From Anaerolineaceae bacterium (GTDB taxonomy: Bacteria; Chloroflexota; Anaerolineae; Anaerolineales; Anaerolineaceae): DNA of 41,583 nucleotides. The position numbers were made by a program, and so were the translations under genes. The notes beneath the pieces were generated by a model, which was given only the letters and a program-made list of their open reading frames with translations, was not told the origin of the DNA and searched no databases. Below are positions 7,716 through 15,653 of the stretch, piece after piece. The stretch is from NCBI GenBank assembly GCA_016936755.1, contig JAFGXF010000025.1, positions 1-41,583 of the forward strand, written 5' to 3'. How positions within the stretch are numbered: position 1 is the first letter of the stretch; every line of letters begins with the position of its first letter.

Positions 7716-8780
7716 ATGTTAGATAAATTATCCCTTGTTGAATCGCGCTATAACGAAATCAACCATCAGCTGGAGAACGTTGGTAATGACTATAAACGGG
7801 CCACCGAATTGGGACGTGAACGTGCTGAAATCGAAAAGTTGATCATAAAAGCCCGTGGATACCGCCAGGCTCTAAAACGACAGGAAGAAGCCAAAACCTT
7901 GCAGGATAGTGAAGATGCTGAGTTGCGCCAGCTGGCTGTAGCAGAATTGGAAGAGCTCAGCCCGGCTATTGATGCTCTTGAGAAGGATATCAGGCGGCTC
8001 CTGTTACCGAAGGACCCGCGCGATGACCGCAATGTAATTGTTGAGATTCGTGCCGGCACGGGTGGTGATGAAGCCGCTCTTTTTGCTGCTGATCTGTTTC
8101 GGATGTACATGCGTTATGCCGAGGGCAGGTCCTGGAAAACAGAAATCCTGTCTGAGAGTGATATCGGGATCGGTGGTTATAAAGAGGTGATTTTCAATAT
8201 TATTGGTGACGGTGCCTATTCGCGGTTGAAATATGAGTCGGGGGTGCATCGGGTTCAACGGGTCCCCACCACCGAGGCGCAAGGTCGGATCCACACATCC
8301 ACTGTGACCGTGGCGGTATTGGCAGAAGTTGATGAAGTCGAAATCGATGTTCCTGATTCGGATATTCGCCTCGATATCTATCGCTCCGCTGGAGCGGGTG
8401 GCCAAAATGTCCAAAAGAACGCCACCGCTATACGGATCACGCATCTCCCGACAGGGATCGTGGTTGCCTGCCAGGATGAGCGCTCACAATTACAAAATCG
8501 GCTGAGGGCGATGAGTATTCTACGTGCCAGATTATACGATATGGAAGAAGAAAAAAGGCAGCAGGAGGTTGATGAAACCCGCCGTCTACAGGTTGGCACA
8601 GGTGAGCGTTCTGAGAAGATCCGTACTTATAATTACCCCCAATCGCGGGTAACGGATCATCGTATTAATGTATCCTCTTACAACCTGCCGGCTGTCATGT
8701 CCGGTGACCTGGATCTGTTCATCGATGAGCTGGCGTTGAGAGATGATACTGAACGCTTGGCATCAAGTGGCATCAGGTGA
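7716..8780 (+). CDS. prfA: Peptide chain release factor 1
   Basis: The 354-residue protein is class I release factor RF1, which reads UAA and UAG on the ribosome and triggers peptide release. It has the coiled N-terminal domain, the PCRF domain with IRAGTGGDEAALFAADLFRM (111-130), the codon-recognition PxT motif as PTT at 184-186 (RF2 would have SPF), and the catalytic GGQ at 228-230 in GAGGQNVQKN. Length is normal. The PrmC enzyme that methylates the GGQ glutamine is encoded about 1.4 kb downstream; a membrane-protein gene separates them. The ribosome binding site is weak (AAGAAAAACCC before ATG). Confidence 0.97.
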   Translation: MLDKLSLVESRYNEINHQLENVGNDYKRATELGRERAEIEKLIIKARGYRQALKRQEEAKTLQDSEDAELRQLAVAELEELSPAIDALEKDIRRLLLPKDPRDDRNVIVEIRAGTGGDEAALFAADLFRMYMRYAEGRSWKTEILSESDIGIGGYKEVIFNIIGDGAYSRLKYESGVHRVQRVPTTEAQGRIHTSTVTVAVLAEVDEVEIDVPDSDIRLDIYRSAGAGGQNVQKNATAIRITHLPTGIVVACQDERSQLQNRLRAMSILRARLYDMEEEKRQQEVDETRRLQVGTGERSEKIRTYNYPQSRVTDHRINVSSYNLPAVMSGDLDLFIDELALRDDTERLASSGIR

Positions 8781-8858
8781 CATCAACCCATATATCGAAA
8801 CTTTTTTTGTATGATAGCGTAGACAGAAGCAGAATACACATCTGGCAAGGAGGCTTCT

Positions 8859-10097
8859 ATGTCTGATCGTAAACCCAGTGTCATCATCGGTATTTTGTTG
8901 ATCACGGTAGGGGTATTGATTTTCATCGGTGAGATCTTTAAATCAACCTTATTTCATTACTGGCCGGTATTTATCATTGCTTCTGGTTTGATATTTTTTG
9001 TGGCCATGGTATTGGCTGGAAAATCGACAGGATATCTTGCCATTCCTGGCAGCATTATCACCACAGTTGGCTTGATACTGCTTTTTCAGAGTATAACCAA
9101 CCGCTGGGAAACATGGTCATATGCCTGGGCACTGATTCCCTTCAGTGTTGGCGTTGGGATGTGGATCTTTGGCAGCTTCAGTGACCTGGATGAGTTGCGC
9201 AGGTCCGGACGGCATGTAGCCAATACCGGCCTGGTTCTATTCATTGTATTTGGTGTGTTCTTTGAGCTGTTGATCGGTATTTCAGGGACAAGCCGCACAG
9301 ACAACCTGCTCTGGCCGATGGCGCTGGTGGTTTTGGGGATTTACCTGTTATTCTCTCGCCTGATCTGGAAGGATGGCACTGCCGGCACGATGGGTGCCAC
9401 CGGAAAGACAACCAGGGACCATCAGGTGGTTGAGCCATCAGACTCTGTTCCCAGCGAAGCACGGACATTCTCCGGGCTGACAGGTGTACACCTTAAAGGT
9501 GTCGGCACCATGCTCATCACCCAGGCTGACAAGGATGAATTGCGCATCGAAGCGGACCCCGAAATCCGTTCAAAGATTGTCACAGAGGTTAAAGAGGGTG
9601 TTCTGGTTATCCGGCATGATCATGATTTTGTGGATTGGCTGAGGATGTGGACGAAAACGAGCGATCCTCTGCGCTTTTTCCTGACCATTAAGAATATCCA
9701 TTCCATCAAGTTGTCTGGCGCGGGCACCATTAAAGCGACAACGATAAAGAGTGAGTCATTACTCCTGATCAACAGCGGGGCCGGGAGTCAGGTGATTGAT
9801 AACCTGGAAGCCACCAGTTTTACGGTTGAATTAAGTGGGGCTGGCAGCATGGATGTCGCAGGCAAGATTGGCGAACAAATCATCAAACTTTCGGGAGCTG
9901 GGAGTTATAATGCCAGCCGGCTGGAAAGTCAGAAGGCCAAGGTCATACTGTCTGGTGTGGGCAACGCTAAAGTGTGGGTCCGGGAAAATTTGGATGCCAA
10001 TCTTAGTGGTATTGGTTCCGTGGAGTATTATGGCGAACCACAAGTGAGCAGGAAGGTTACAGGCCTGGGCAGTTTGAAATCACTGGGCAGCAAATAA
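8859..10097 (+). CDS. Membrane protein with LiaF-like helices and a DUF2807-type beta ladder
   Basis: The 412-residue protein has several hydrophobic helices in residues 8-170 that resemble the DUF5668/LiaI-LiaF-like transmembrane region. A soluble domain from about 200 onward resembles the DUF2807 (GIN, putative adhesin head) fold. The soluble part contains a regular ladder of SGAG, SGVG, SGIG or TGLG turns at residues 286, 306, 326, 345, 365, 383 and 401, spaced 18-20 residues, as expected for a beta-helix. The gene has a good AAGGAGG ribosome binding site. LiaF-type proteins act in envelope-stress sensing, which is only an analogy here. It ends in a strong terminator at 10120-10157. Confidence 0.75.
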   Translation: MSDRKPSVIIGILLITVGVLIFIGEIFKSTLFHYWPVFIIASGLIFFVAMVLAGKSTGYLAIPGSIITTVGLILLFQSITNRWETWSYAWALIPFSVGVGMWIFGSFSDLDELRRSGRHVANTGLVLFIVFGVFFELLIGISGTSRTDNLLWPMALVVLGIYLLFSRLIWKDGTAGTMGATGKTTRDHQVVEPSDSVPSEARTFSGLTGVHLKGVGTMLITQADKDELRIEADPEIRSKIVTEVKEGVLVIRHDHDFVDWLRMWTKTSDPLRFFLTIKNIHSIKLSGAGTIKATTIKSESLLLINSGAGSQVIDNLEATSFTVELSGAGSMDVAGKIGEQIIKLSGAGSYNASRLESQKAKVILSGVGNAKVWVRENLDANLSGIGSVEYYGEPQVSRKVTGLGSLKSLGSK

Positions 10098-10119
10098 CCC
10101 GCTGAAATGCATATTTTCA

Positions 10120-10157
10120 CAGGGCGCCTGTTTGAAGATCAGGCGCCCTGTTCTTTT
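10120..10157 (+). terminator. Rho-independent terminator between the DUF2807-type gene and prmC
   Basis: A perfect 11-bp stem (CAGGGCGCCTG at 10120-10130 with CAGGCGCCCTG at 10140-10150) has a 9-nt loop and is followed by TTCTTTT. The last T is also the first base of the TATAAT box of prmC. Confidence 0.88.
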
Positions 10158-10162
10158 ATAAT
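10157..10162 (+). promoter_or_regulatory. -10 box of prmC, leaderless-type spacing
   Basis: TATAAT ends 7 nt before the ATG at 10170, with no Shine-Dalgarno sequence between. A TTGAAG at 10132-10137, in the terminator loop, is a possible -35 with a 19-nt spacer. The promoter would thus run through the terminator hairpin. Confidence 0.5.
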
Positions 10163-10169
10163 TGATCGT

Positions 10170-11036
10170 ATGAAAACTGGTCAGCAAAGTTTATCCATAT
10201 CCGCGGCATTACTACAAGCAACCGCTGCGTTCAAAAAGCAGAGTGAGTCTGCACGATTGGATGCTGGCGTTCTCCTTGCGCATCTTCTTAACAAACCCCG
10301 CAGCTGGCTGACAACTCATATGGAAGAATTACTCACTGAGGATGAATGCACGCGCCTTGATCAGGCGTTAAAGCAGGTTGGCGAAGGACTTCCTTTACCT
10401 TATATCCTGGGTCATTGGGAATTCCATGGGCTTGAATTTGCGGTTGATCGTCATGTTCTGATACCTCGTCCTGAAACGGAGTTACTGGTTGATACAGCCT
10501 TGCAGTGGCTGTGTAGTCATCCAGAACAACGCCGGCTGGCTGACATCGGCACAGGTTCAGGCTGCATAGCCATAAGCTTGGCTGTGGAAGTGCTGGATTT
10601 ACAGGTTGAGGCAATAGAGCTTTCTGAGTCTGCATTAATGATTGCACAACTCAATGTCAAGCGTCATCGTGTAAGTGAACGTGTAAGATTGTATTGTGGA
10701 GATTTAACCCGCCCATTGACAGGAGCTGTGGATATAGTATGTGCCAATTTGCCTTATATTCCAACCAACATGTTGAAGACACTGCCTGTCAGTAATCATG
10801 AACCTTCCCTGGCATTGAATGGTGGGGTTGATGGTCTGAAAGTGATTCGTCGTTTGCTTGAGCTTTCACCTGCTTGTGTTAATCCAGGTGGATTGATTCT
10901 GCTGGAAATCGAAGCCAGTCTTGGGATGCAAGTGATCGACCTTGCCCGTTTGGTTTATCCATCTGCCGTGATTGATTGCCGGCAGGATTTTGCCGGTCTT
11001 GACAGATTGGTATCAATCGTGATTCCTGAAGCTTGA
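10170..11036 (+). CDS. prmC: Release factor glutamine methyltransferase
   Basis: The 288-residue protein is PrmC/HemK, which uses S-adenosylmethionine to N5-methylate the glutamine of the release factor GGQ motif. The N-terminal helical domain is followed by LIPRPETELLV (97-107), the SAM-binding ADIGTGSGC (124-132), and the catalytic NLPY (193-196), a variant of the usual NPPY. The ATG at 10170 is chosen over an in-frame ATG at 10107 because the latter lies before the terminator and the -10 box. Its substrate RF1 is encoded at 7716-8780, and tsaC follows closely, a gene order common in bacteria. Confidence 0.92.
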   Translation: MKTGQQSLSISAALLQATAAFKKQSESARLDAGVLLAHLLNKPRSWLTTHMEELLTEDECTRLDQALKQVGEGLPLPYILGHWEFHGLEFAVDRHVLIPRPETELLVDTALQWLCSHPEQRRLADIGTGSGCIAISLAVEVLDLQVEAIELSESALMIAQLNVKRHRVSERVRLYCGDLTRPLTGAVDIVCANLPYIPTNMLKTLPVSNHEPSLALNGGVDGLKVIRRLLELSPACVNPGGLILLEIEASLGMQVIDLARLVYPSAVIDCRQDFAGLDRLVSIVIPEA

Positions 11037-11068
11037 AGATCGATTACAAACACAATCAGCTGTTCTGA

Positions 11069-11074
11069 TACAAT
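11069..11074 (+). promoter_or_regulatory. Extended -10 box of tsaC
   Basis: TGA-TACAAT is an extended -10 element ending 15 nt before the tsaC ATG. It overlaps an ATCAG / CTGAT inverted repeat (11055-11059 and 11065-11069). Its use would give a leader of only about 9 nt. Confidence 0.4.
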
Positions 11075-11089
11075 TTCCTCCGGAAACCC

Positions 11090-11734
11090 ATGAAAACCTT
11101 TGTCCTTCTGCAAAGCGACCCACTTGCACTTCAAAAGGCATCAGAAATCATTATCGCCAGCGGATTGGTGGCATTTCCGACCGACACGGTTTATGGTGTC
11201 GGAGTCCGGGCGGATAAAGAAGAGGCCATTGAACAACTGTATATGATTAAAGCACGTTCTGCCGAAAAACCCATTCCAGTCATGCTTGGAAATATGAAGC
11301 AACTAAAAAAGGTGGTGCGTTTTATCTCACCAGCAGCCAGACGATTGGCGGAGCGATTCTGGCCGGGTCCGTTGACACTTATATTGCCGAAAAGACCTAA
11401 CCTGCCGGTAAATCTCACCAACCTGCCGGGAATTGGGGTCCGTATACCGGATCACCCATTTGCCCGGGCATTGTGTCTAAAATGTGGTCCACTGGCGGTC
11501 ACGTCAGCCAACCTGTCAGGCAACCCGGAAGCACTTAATGTTCAAGGGGTATTGCAACAACTGAACGGGAAGTTGGATTTGGTTGTGGATGGTGGAGATT
11601 CACCTGGTGGAGTGGCATCAACGGTTGTGGATATTACCGGTGAAAAGCCATGTATTATCAGATCGGGATTGGTGACCGGTGAGATGATCACCCAGGCTTT
11701 GTGGGTAGGCACAATAAAAAACCACAAGAGTTGA
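11090..11734 (+). CDS. tsaC: Threonylcarbamoyl-AMP synthase (Sua5/YrdC/YwlC family)
   Basis: The 214-residue protein makes L-threonylcarbamoyl-adenylate from threonine, bicarbonate and ATP, the first step of t6A37 tRNA modification. It is essentially a YrdC domain: PTDTVYGVG near residues 30-38, KARSAEKPIPVML around 54-66, GPLTLILPKRP and GIGVRIPDHP in the middle, and TSANLSGNPEA later. The extra Sua5 C-terminal domain is absent, so it is the short TsaC form. The partner enzyme TsaD is encoded at 32123-33157; TsaB and TsaE are not in the window. It is convergent with the beta-propeller gene. Confidence 0.92.
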   Translation: MKTFVLLQSDPLALQKASEIIIASGLVAFPTDTVYGVGVRADKEEAIEQLYMIKARSAEKPIPVMLGNMKQLKKVVRFISPAARRLAERFWPGPLTLILPKRPNLPVNLTNLPGIGVRIPDHPFARALCLKCGPLAVTSANLSGNPEALNVQGVLQQLNGKLDLVVDGGDSPGGVASTVVDITGEKPCIIRSGLVTGEMITQALWVGTIKNHKS

Positions 11735-11751
11735 TCAGTTCGTCAATATTC

Positions 11752-12927
11752 TCAGGGCGACCAGCCAAGCCAGGTCGCTTGGTTTGTTCTTTTCTCCAGC
11801 AGTAACTGCAACCTGTCATTTTGGGTGAGTTCTTTGATATATATTCGTGCATGGGGGAAAGGCAACTCTGCCATTGATATCCACTTGCCATCCGGTGACC
11901 ATTCCAATGGACGCAGGTAGTGATTCGGCTCCACGATTCCCAGGTCGATTGGAATACCAGCCAAGCCTTTTAACTCATATGTTTTCCATGTGGTGCCAGA
12001 TTGACTTGTGGAAGGCTGATTGATTAAAATACGCTGTCCATCTGGTGACCATATGGCGGTGAAGGCAGGCGGGGTTGTGAATAATCCGAGACCTACCGAG
12101 GCAATCTCGACATGTCGAGTGCCATCCAGACTCGAAAGTACCAGGAGTGCATTATCATTCCGAAAAACATCCATTAGAAGATATCCCCCACTGGGGCTTA
12201 ACCAGGCATTACGCAGCAGGTCGGTTTCAGGCAGGCTGAATCGTTCAATCCTTGATCCGCTTTCCTCTTTTAATGAGAAAACCGACCATCTCCCACTGGC
12301 TGAAAATGACAGGTAGACAAACTCCTTACCCCCGGATGCCCAACCCAGAGGTTTGATTTCTACCTCAGCACTTTCTTCTATGATCAGCGAAGTCTCCCGG
12401 GTAATCAGGTTTAACTTGATAATACGATTCTTTGCAGTGATCCCTTGGCTGGGTTCGATCATGTCGAATAATGCAAGAGCCTGGCTATCCTGACGCCATG
12501 TAAACCATGAACAGGGGTCATGACTGGCAGGTTGAAAGTAGCTGCCGTCTGTTCGCAGAAGCCACAGTTTTCCAACAAGATTGGAGTTATCGTCACTATC
12601 CGAGATTAAAAGGGCGATCAAATTCCCATCCGGTGACAGGCTGCCGGTGGGAAGAGTTCCAGTCCCGTGGTTAAACACAGCAATTATTTCATGTGAACCC
12701 ACATCAGCGGTGTTGGATTTAACGATCCAGGAAGTGGCGATTGATGGGTCTGTTTCGATGTAGAAGAACGAGATCGTTGTTGGGAGCGGGGTTGACGTGA
12801 CAATTTCTTGATCTGTTGATATGGTGGGTTTTACCAGGGCAACCGTTATTATAAAAGCCATGAATAACAATAAGGTGGATGCCTCGATCCAGAAAGACCG
12901 CGATTTCAACCAGGAAGGATCCCACAT
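11752..12927 (-). CDS. Membrane-anchored TolB-like beta-propeller protein
   Basis: The 391-residue protein has a single hydrophobic helix at about residues 12-33, then a Thr/Pro-containing linker and an extracytoplasmic domain. Repeated SPDG motifs (SLSPDGNLIALL, WSPDGQRILI, LEWSPDGKWIS) mark WD40-like/PD40 blades as in TolB. It probably binds a protein or glycan at the cell surface, but no catalytic residues are recognised. The start at ATG 12927 is chosen because the longer in-frame ATG (12984) would add residues before the helix and cover the divergent promoter region. It is divergent from the SpoIIM-like gene. Confidence 0.65.
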   Translation of the reverse strand: MWDPSWLKSRSFWIEASTLLLFMAFIITVALVKPTISTDQEIVTSTPLPTTISFFYIETDPSIATSWIVKSNTADVGSHEIIAVFNHGTGTLPTGSLSPDGNLIALLISDSDDNSNLVGKLWLLRTDGSYFQPASHDPCSWFTWRQDSQALALFDMIEPSQGITAKNRIIKLNLITRETSLIIEESAEVEIKPLGWASGGKEFVYLSFSASGRWSVFSLKEESGSRIERFSLPETDLLRNAWLSPSGGYLLMDVFRNDNALLVLSSLDGTRHVEIASVGLGLFTTPPAFTAIWSPDGQRILINQPSTSQSGTTWKTYELKGLAGIPIDLGIVEPNHYLRPLEWSPDGKWISMAELPFPHARIYIKELTQNDRLQLLLEKRTNQATWLGWSP

Positions 12928-12949
12928 GGTTATTACTTGACCGTAGTGT

Positions 12950-12957
12950 ACTATAAT
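12950..12957. promoter_or_regulatory. Overlapping divergent -10 boxes
   Basis: The plus strand has TATAAT at 12952-12957, facing the SpoIIM-like gene. The minus strand has TATAGT at 12955-12950, facing the beta-propeller gene, 22 nt before its ATG. The two boxes share four bases, so polymerase could bind only one direction at a time. Confidence 0.4.
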
Positions 12958-13032
12958 AATATCGAATCGGGAAATCAAATTCATCAGGAACTGGAAAAAT
13001 CGATTTTCCTAAATGAACAGACAGGGATTGAT

Positions 13033-13671
13033 ATGGGTTTTATTCGTGAAGCTTTTGTATTGATCAAAAACAACCGCAAAGTATTCAACCTGATTAATAT
13101 CGCTTACTTTAGTATCGTGATCGTTGGCATGTTGATCATCCGCACCAACATGGATTTGCGCATGCAGTTATTGGATCAGGTTGGCGACGCTTTTACCAGT
13201 GGCCCCATGCAAAATGTTACCGGTGCATATACGGATGGGCAAATCATCCTTGCCATTGGTCTCACATTTATTGTTAACCTGGTTCTTGGTTGCTTCATCA
13301 CGATTACCTTGCCATCATTGATCATCCCATTTAGCGGATTTATTATGGGGGTATATCGACCCTTGTTGTGGGGTTTCTTATTTTCTCCGGACATGGGTGT
13401 TCTGGATCTGACCAGAGTCTTACTGGGCATTGGAATTGGACTTCTGTTGGTATTAGAGGGTGAGGCGTATGTGCTGGCACTCTTTACGGCATTTCTTCAT
13501 GGTCGGGCGTGGGTGAAACCAGCTTCAGTCGGGGGGGGAAATCACCGGCAGGGATATTTGACTGGCATTCGCTTGACACTGCACATGTATCTGCTAATCA
13601 TATGCATGCTCCTGATTGCTGCCATCTATGAGGTCATCCTGGTTATCCTCGTTATGCCAGTCTTGAGTTAG
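13033..13671 (+). CDS. SpoIIM-like (DUF95) membrane protein
   Basis: The 212-residue polytopic membrane protein resembles the stage II sporulation protein M superfamily. It has an N-terminal cytoplasmic stretch followed by about five hydrophobic helices, and the conserved-type segment EGEAYVLALFTAFLHGRAW. Many non-sporulating bacteria carry such proteins and their role there is unknown. The ATG at 13033 has AGGG six nt upstream; a longer frame from 12937 would contain the TATAAT box at 12952. It is divergent from the beta-propeller gene. Confidence 0.65.
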   Translation: MGFIREAFVLIKNNRKVFNLINIAYFSIVIVGMLIIRTNMDLRMQLLDQVGDAFTSGPMQNVTGAYTDGQIILAIGLTFIVNLVLGCFITITLPSLIIPFSGFIMGVYRPLLWGFLFSPDMGVLDLTRVLLGIGIGLLLVLEGEAYVLALFTAFLHGRAWVKPASVGGGNHRQGYLTGIRLTLHMYLLIICMLLIAAIYEVILVILVMPVLS

Positions 13672-13742
13672 GTTCCCTGTATATAAAACTATTGATTTTG
13701 ATTGAGAGTATGTACATTTAAACATATAGATTATTTACTCTT

Positions 13743-13771
13743 TTGACTTTTAGTATCAATTATGCTATGCT
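13743..13771 (+). promoter_or_regulatory. Sigma-70-type promoter of the MBL-fold gene
   Basis: TTGACT (13743-13748) and TATGCT (13766-13771) are separated by exactly 17 nt. The ATG at 13803 follows 31 nt later. This supports 13803 as the start rather than upstream in-frame codons. Confidence 0.55.
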
Positions 13772-13775
13772 TGAC

Positions 13776-13788
13776 GGGAAAAATTCCC
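13776..13788. promoter_or_regulatory. Inverted repeat between promoter and start of the MBL gene
   Basis: GGGAA and TTCCC arms flank an AAA centre just downstream of the -10 box, about where transcription should start. The position suits a repressor operator, but no regulator is identified. Confidence 0.3.
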
Positions 13789-13802
13789 CAATAGAGTGGA
13801 TT

Positions 13803-14684
13803 ATGCTAAGAGAAAGAGTATCTGATAATGTTTATTGGTTCCAGAGTGAAATCTATGCTCAAGTGACAGCTGGTGTGATCGCCGGCCCGCAGTGGGTGGT
13901 GGTGATCGATACACTGGCCTTGCCCGAGGAGACACTGGTCATCCGTGAGTTCATCGAAACTGAACTGCGAATGCCTGTTCGATATGTGATCAACACACAT
14001 TATCATGCAGATCATTGCTGGGGGAACTATCTTTTCCCAGATGCAATGGTTGTTGGTCATAGTTTGAGCCGCAAAGAGATGCTCACGAGTGGCTGCAAAG
14101 CACTGGAGGCTGCTCGTCTGAATAAGCAGAACAATGTATACCGAAATGTACACATCATCCCTCCCCAGTTGACTTTTGATCAGGGAACGTTAACACTTAA
14201 AGTTGGAAAGAAGAACCTGATTCTCATGCCGATGGGTGGCCACAGTCACGATGGTATCGCGATTCTGGTCGAGGAGGACCGGGTATTATTTGCCGGGGAT
14301 TCTTTTATGCCGATGCCATATATCGTTGATGGTGATTTGGATGATACGGTTGTTTCCATCAAACGAATCGGGAAAATGGGACTTGAGAACATCATCCAGG
14401 GACATGGTGATATCATTTTACGTGGAGAGATAGAATCGGCGGTAAAAGAAAATTTGGCTTATCTTGCGAACATTAAGAAGGCGGCCAGGAAAGCTGCACG
14501 GCGCAGGAATCCATTTGAGCGCCTGGATGAGGTCAGTGTGGAATCTTGTGGTAAAAGTCGGGTTCTCCTGGGCGGGTTGGCTGAGGACCTTCATCGAGGT
14601 AACATGAAAGCACTAATACGGCAGATGACAGCTGACCACACCCGTACGAGCAAAGTAATTCCAAATGATGTTCGGATACTATAA
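13803..14684 (+). CDS. Metallo-beta-lactamase-fold hydrolase
   Basis: The 293-residue protein has the MBL fold. The motif NTHYHADH puts metal ligands at His66, His68, Asp70 and His71. Later GGHSHDGIAILV supplies the third histidine, VLFAGDSF the bridging aspartate, and QGHGDII the last histidine, so both zinc sites look complete. There is no signal peptide, which argues against a secreted beta-lactamase; a cytosolic hydrolase is more likely, substrate unknown. The C-terminal part (residues about 220-293) is basic and helical, beyond the core fold. The start is chosen from the promoter at 13743-13771 and a GAGTGG upstream. Confidence 0.85.
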   Translation: MLRERVSDNVYWFQSEIYAQVTAGVIAGPQWVVVIDTLALPEETLVIREFIETELRMPVRYVINTHYHADHCWGNYLFPDAMVVGHSLSRKEMLTSGCKALEAARLNKQNNVYRNVHIIPPQLTFDQGTLTLKVGKKNLILMPMGGHSHDGIAILVEEDRVLFAGDSFMPMPYIVDGDLDDTVVSIKRIGKMGLENIIQGHGDIILRGEIESAVKENLAYLANIKKAARKAARRRNPFERLDEVSVESCGKSRVLLGGLAEDLHRGNMKALIRQMTADHTRTSKVIPNDVRIL

Positions 14685-14699
14685 AGCAAAATGATGGGA

Positions 14700-15524
14700 T
14701 CAGGTAATCAATAAAGCGATCACCCAGGTTGCTCCCAAAACGGATAATGGTTCAATGAGCGCCTGACGTAATGGCAACCGATCTTCTATAGCAGCTGCCA
14801 GACCGGTCAGCGCGTAACCCAATCCCAAAAGAACCAATCCAAAGCGGGTGGCTGTCAAAGGCCAGTAGTAAAGGCCGATAGCAATCTGGCCAACCATCAG
14901 GGCGATACCTATTGCCCACCAGGTCATCCAACGGCCTTCCAGGCGCAGGTATAGTGCATGCAGGCTGACCAACCCGGAAGTGAAAACGACTGCTGGAACC
15001 ATGAGATATAAGCGCAAGCTGGCCGCCCGGATAGCGATTGCCATTATCAGGAACAAGGCAAAAGAAAGTGCAATTAATAATCCAGTGGATGCCGGGTGGC
15101 GCACATCTGAAACATCCACAACAGCATATTCAGCAATGAAGACCAGGACCAATAAACAGGCTCCCACTAAAAACACGGCCCACCAGGCTGGTGATGATGC
15201 CACGAAATTTAAAGGGACACTCAATAGGAAAGCAGTTAATGCGGGTAGCAGCCAGATTTGCAGTGTGTTGCGCCAACCGATTGTGATGCCCTTGAAAACC
15301 GGATGGTCCGATATCAACCAGATACTGCCACTGGCAGCCATGATGGCGACCACCAGCGCCACAAGGGTTTGAAAGTTGACTTTCAAAGGCAGTTCAATTC
15401 CAAACAGTGAGAGATCCAATACCAACGGTGGCAGGTTGATGAAACGCGCCAGTGTGTATGCCAGCAGAATGGCTGCCATCAGGATGCTCAAACGGTCCGG
15501 CTCGGGATAAGAACGAGGTCTCAT
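14700..15524 (-). CDS. Polytopic membrane protein of unknown function
   Basis: The 274-residue protein consists almost entirely of hydrophobic segments, about eight or nine transmembrane helices joined by short loops. I recognise no motif or catalytic residue. It is convergent with the MBL gene (15-nt gap) and divergent from another membrane protein gene. The ATG has an extended -10 box (TGA-TACAAT) 9 nt upstream and no Shine-Dalgarno sequence, so leaderless expression is possible. Confidence 0.7.
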   Translation of the reverse strand: MRPRSYPEPDRLSILMAAILLAYTLARFINLPPLVLDLSLFGIELPLKVNFQTLVALVVAIMAASGSIWLISDHPVFKGITIGWRNTLQIWLLPALTAFLLSVPLNFVASSPAWWAVFLVGACLLVLVFIAEYAVVDVSDVRHPASTGLLIALSFALFLIMAIAIRAASLRLYLMVPAVVFTSGLVSLHALYLRLEGRWMTWWAIGIALMVGQIAIGLYYWPLTATRFGLVLLGLGYALTGLAAAIEDRLPLRQALIEPLSVLGATWVIALLIT

Positions 15525-15533
15525 TTCAAGTGT

Positions 15534-15539
15534 ATTGTA
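15534..15539 (-). promoter_or_regulatory. Extended -10 box of the 274-residue membrane protein gene
   Basis: On the minus strand TGA-TACAAT ends 9 nt before the ATG at 15524. The intervening ACACTTGAA has no ribosome binding site. Confidence 0.4.
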
Positions 15540-15637
15540 TCAAAATAGATGGTCCTTAACATTGATTGACACATCCGAAAGTCACAGCCAAATCCATATC
15601 CAATGCATGGAAATGGAATGCTGTATCCCCTGTATGG

Positions 15638-15643
15638 TAAAAT
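15638..15643 (+). promoter_or_regulatory. Extended -10 box of the 333-residue membrane protein gene
   Basis: TGG-TAAAAT ends 10 nt before the ATG at 15654. The intervening CATCTGTCGT has no Shine-Dalgarno sequence, so the transcript would have almost no leader. Confidence 0.4.
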
Positions 15644-15653
15644 CATCTGTCGT

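Noticed and set aside
10107-10169. Upstream start for PrmC at 10107
   Set aside because: The added region is the terminator hairpin and the TATAAT box, so it is untranslated; the family also begins at about 10170.
13743-13802. Longer start for the MBL-fold protein
   Set aside because: The extra codons contain both the -35 and the -10 hexamers of the promoter, so ATG 13803 is preferred.
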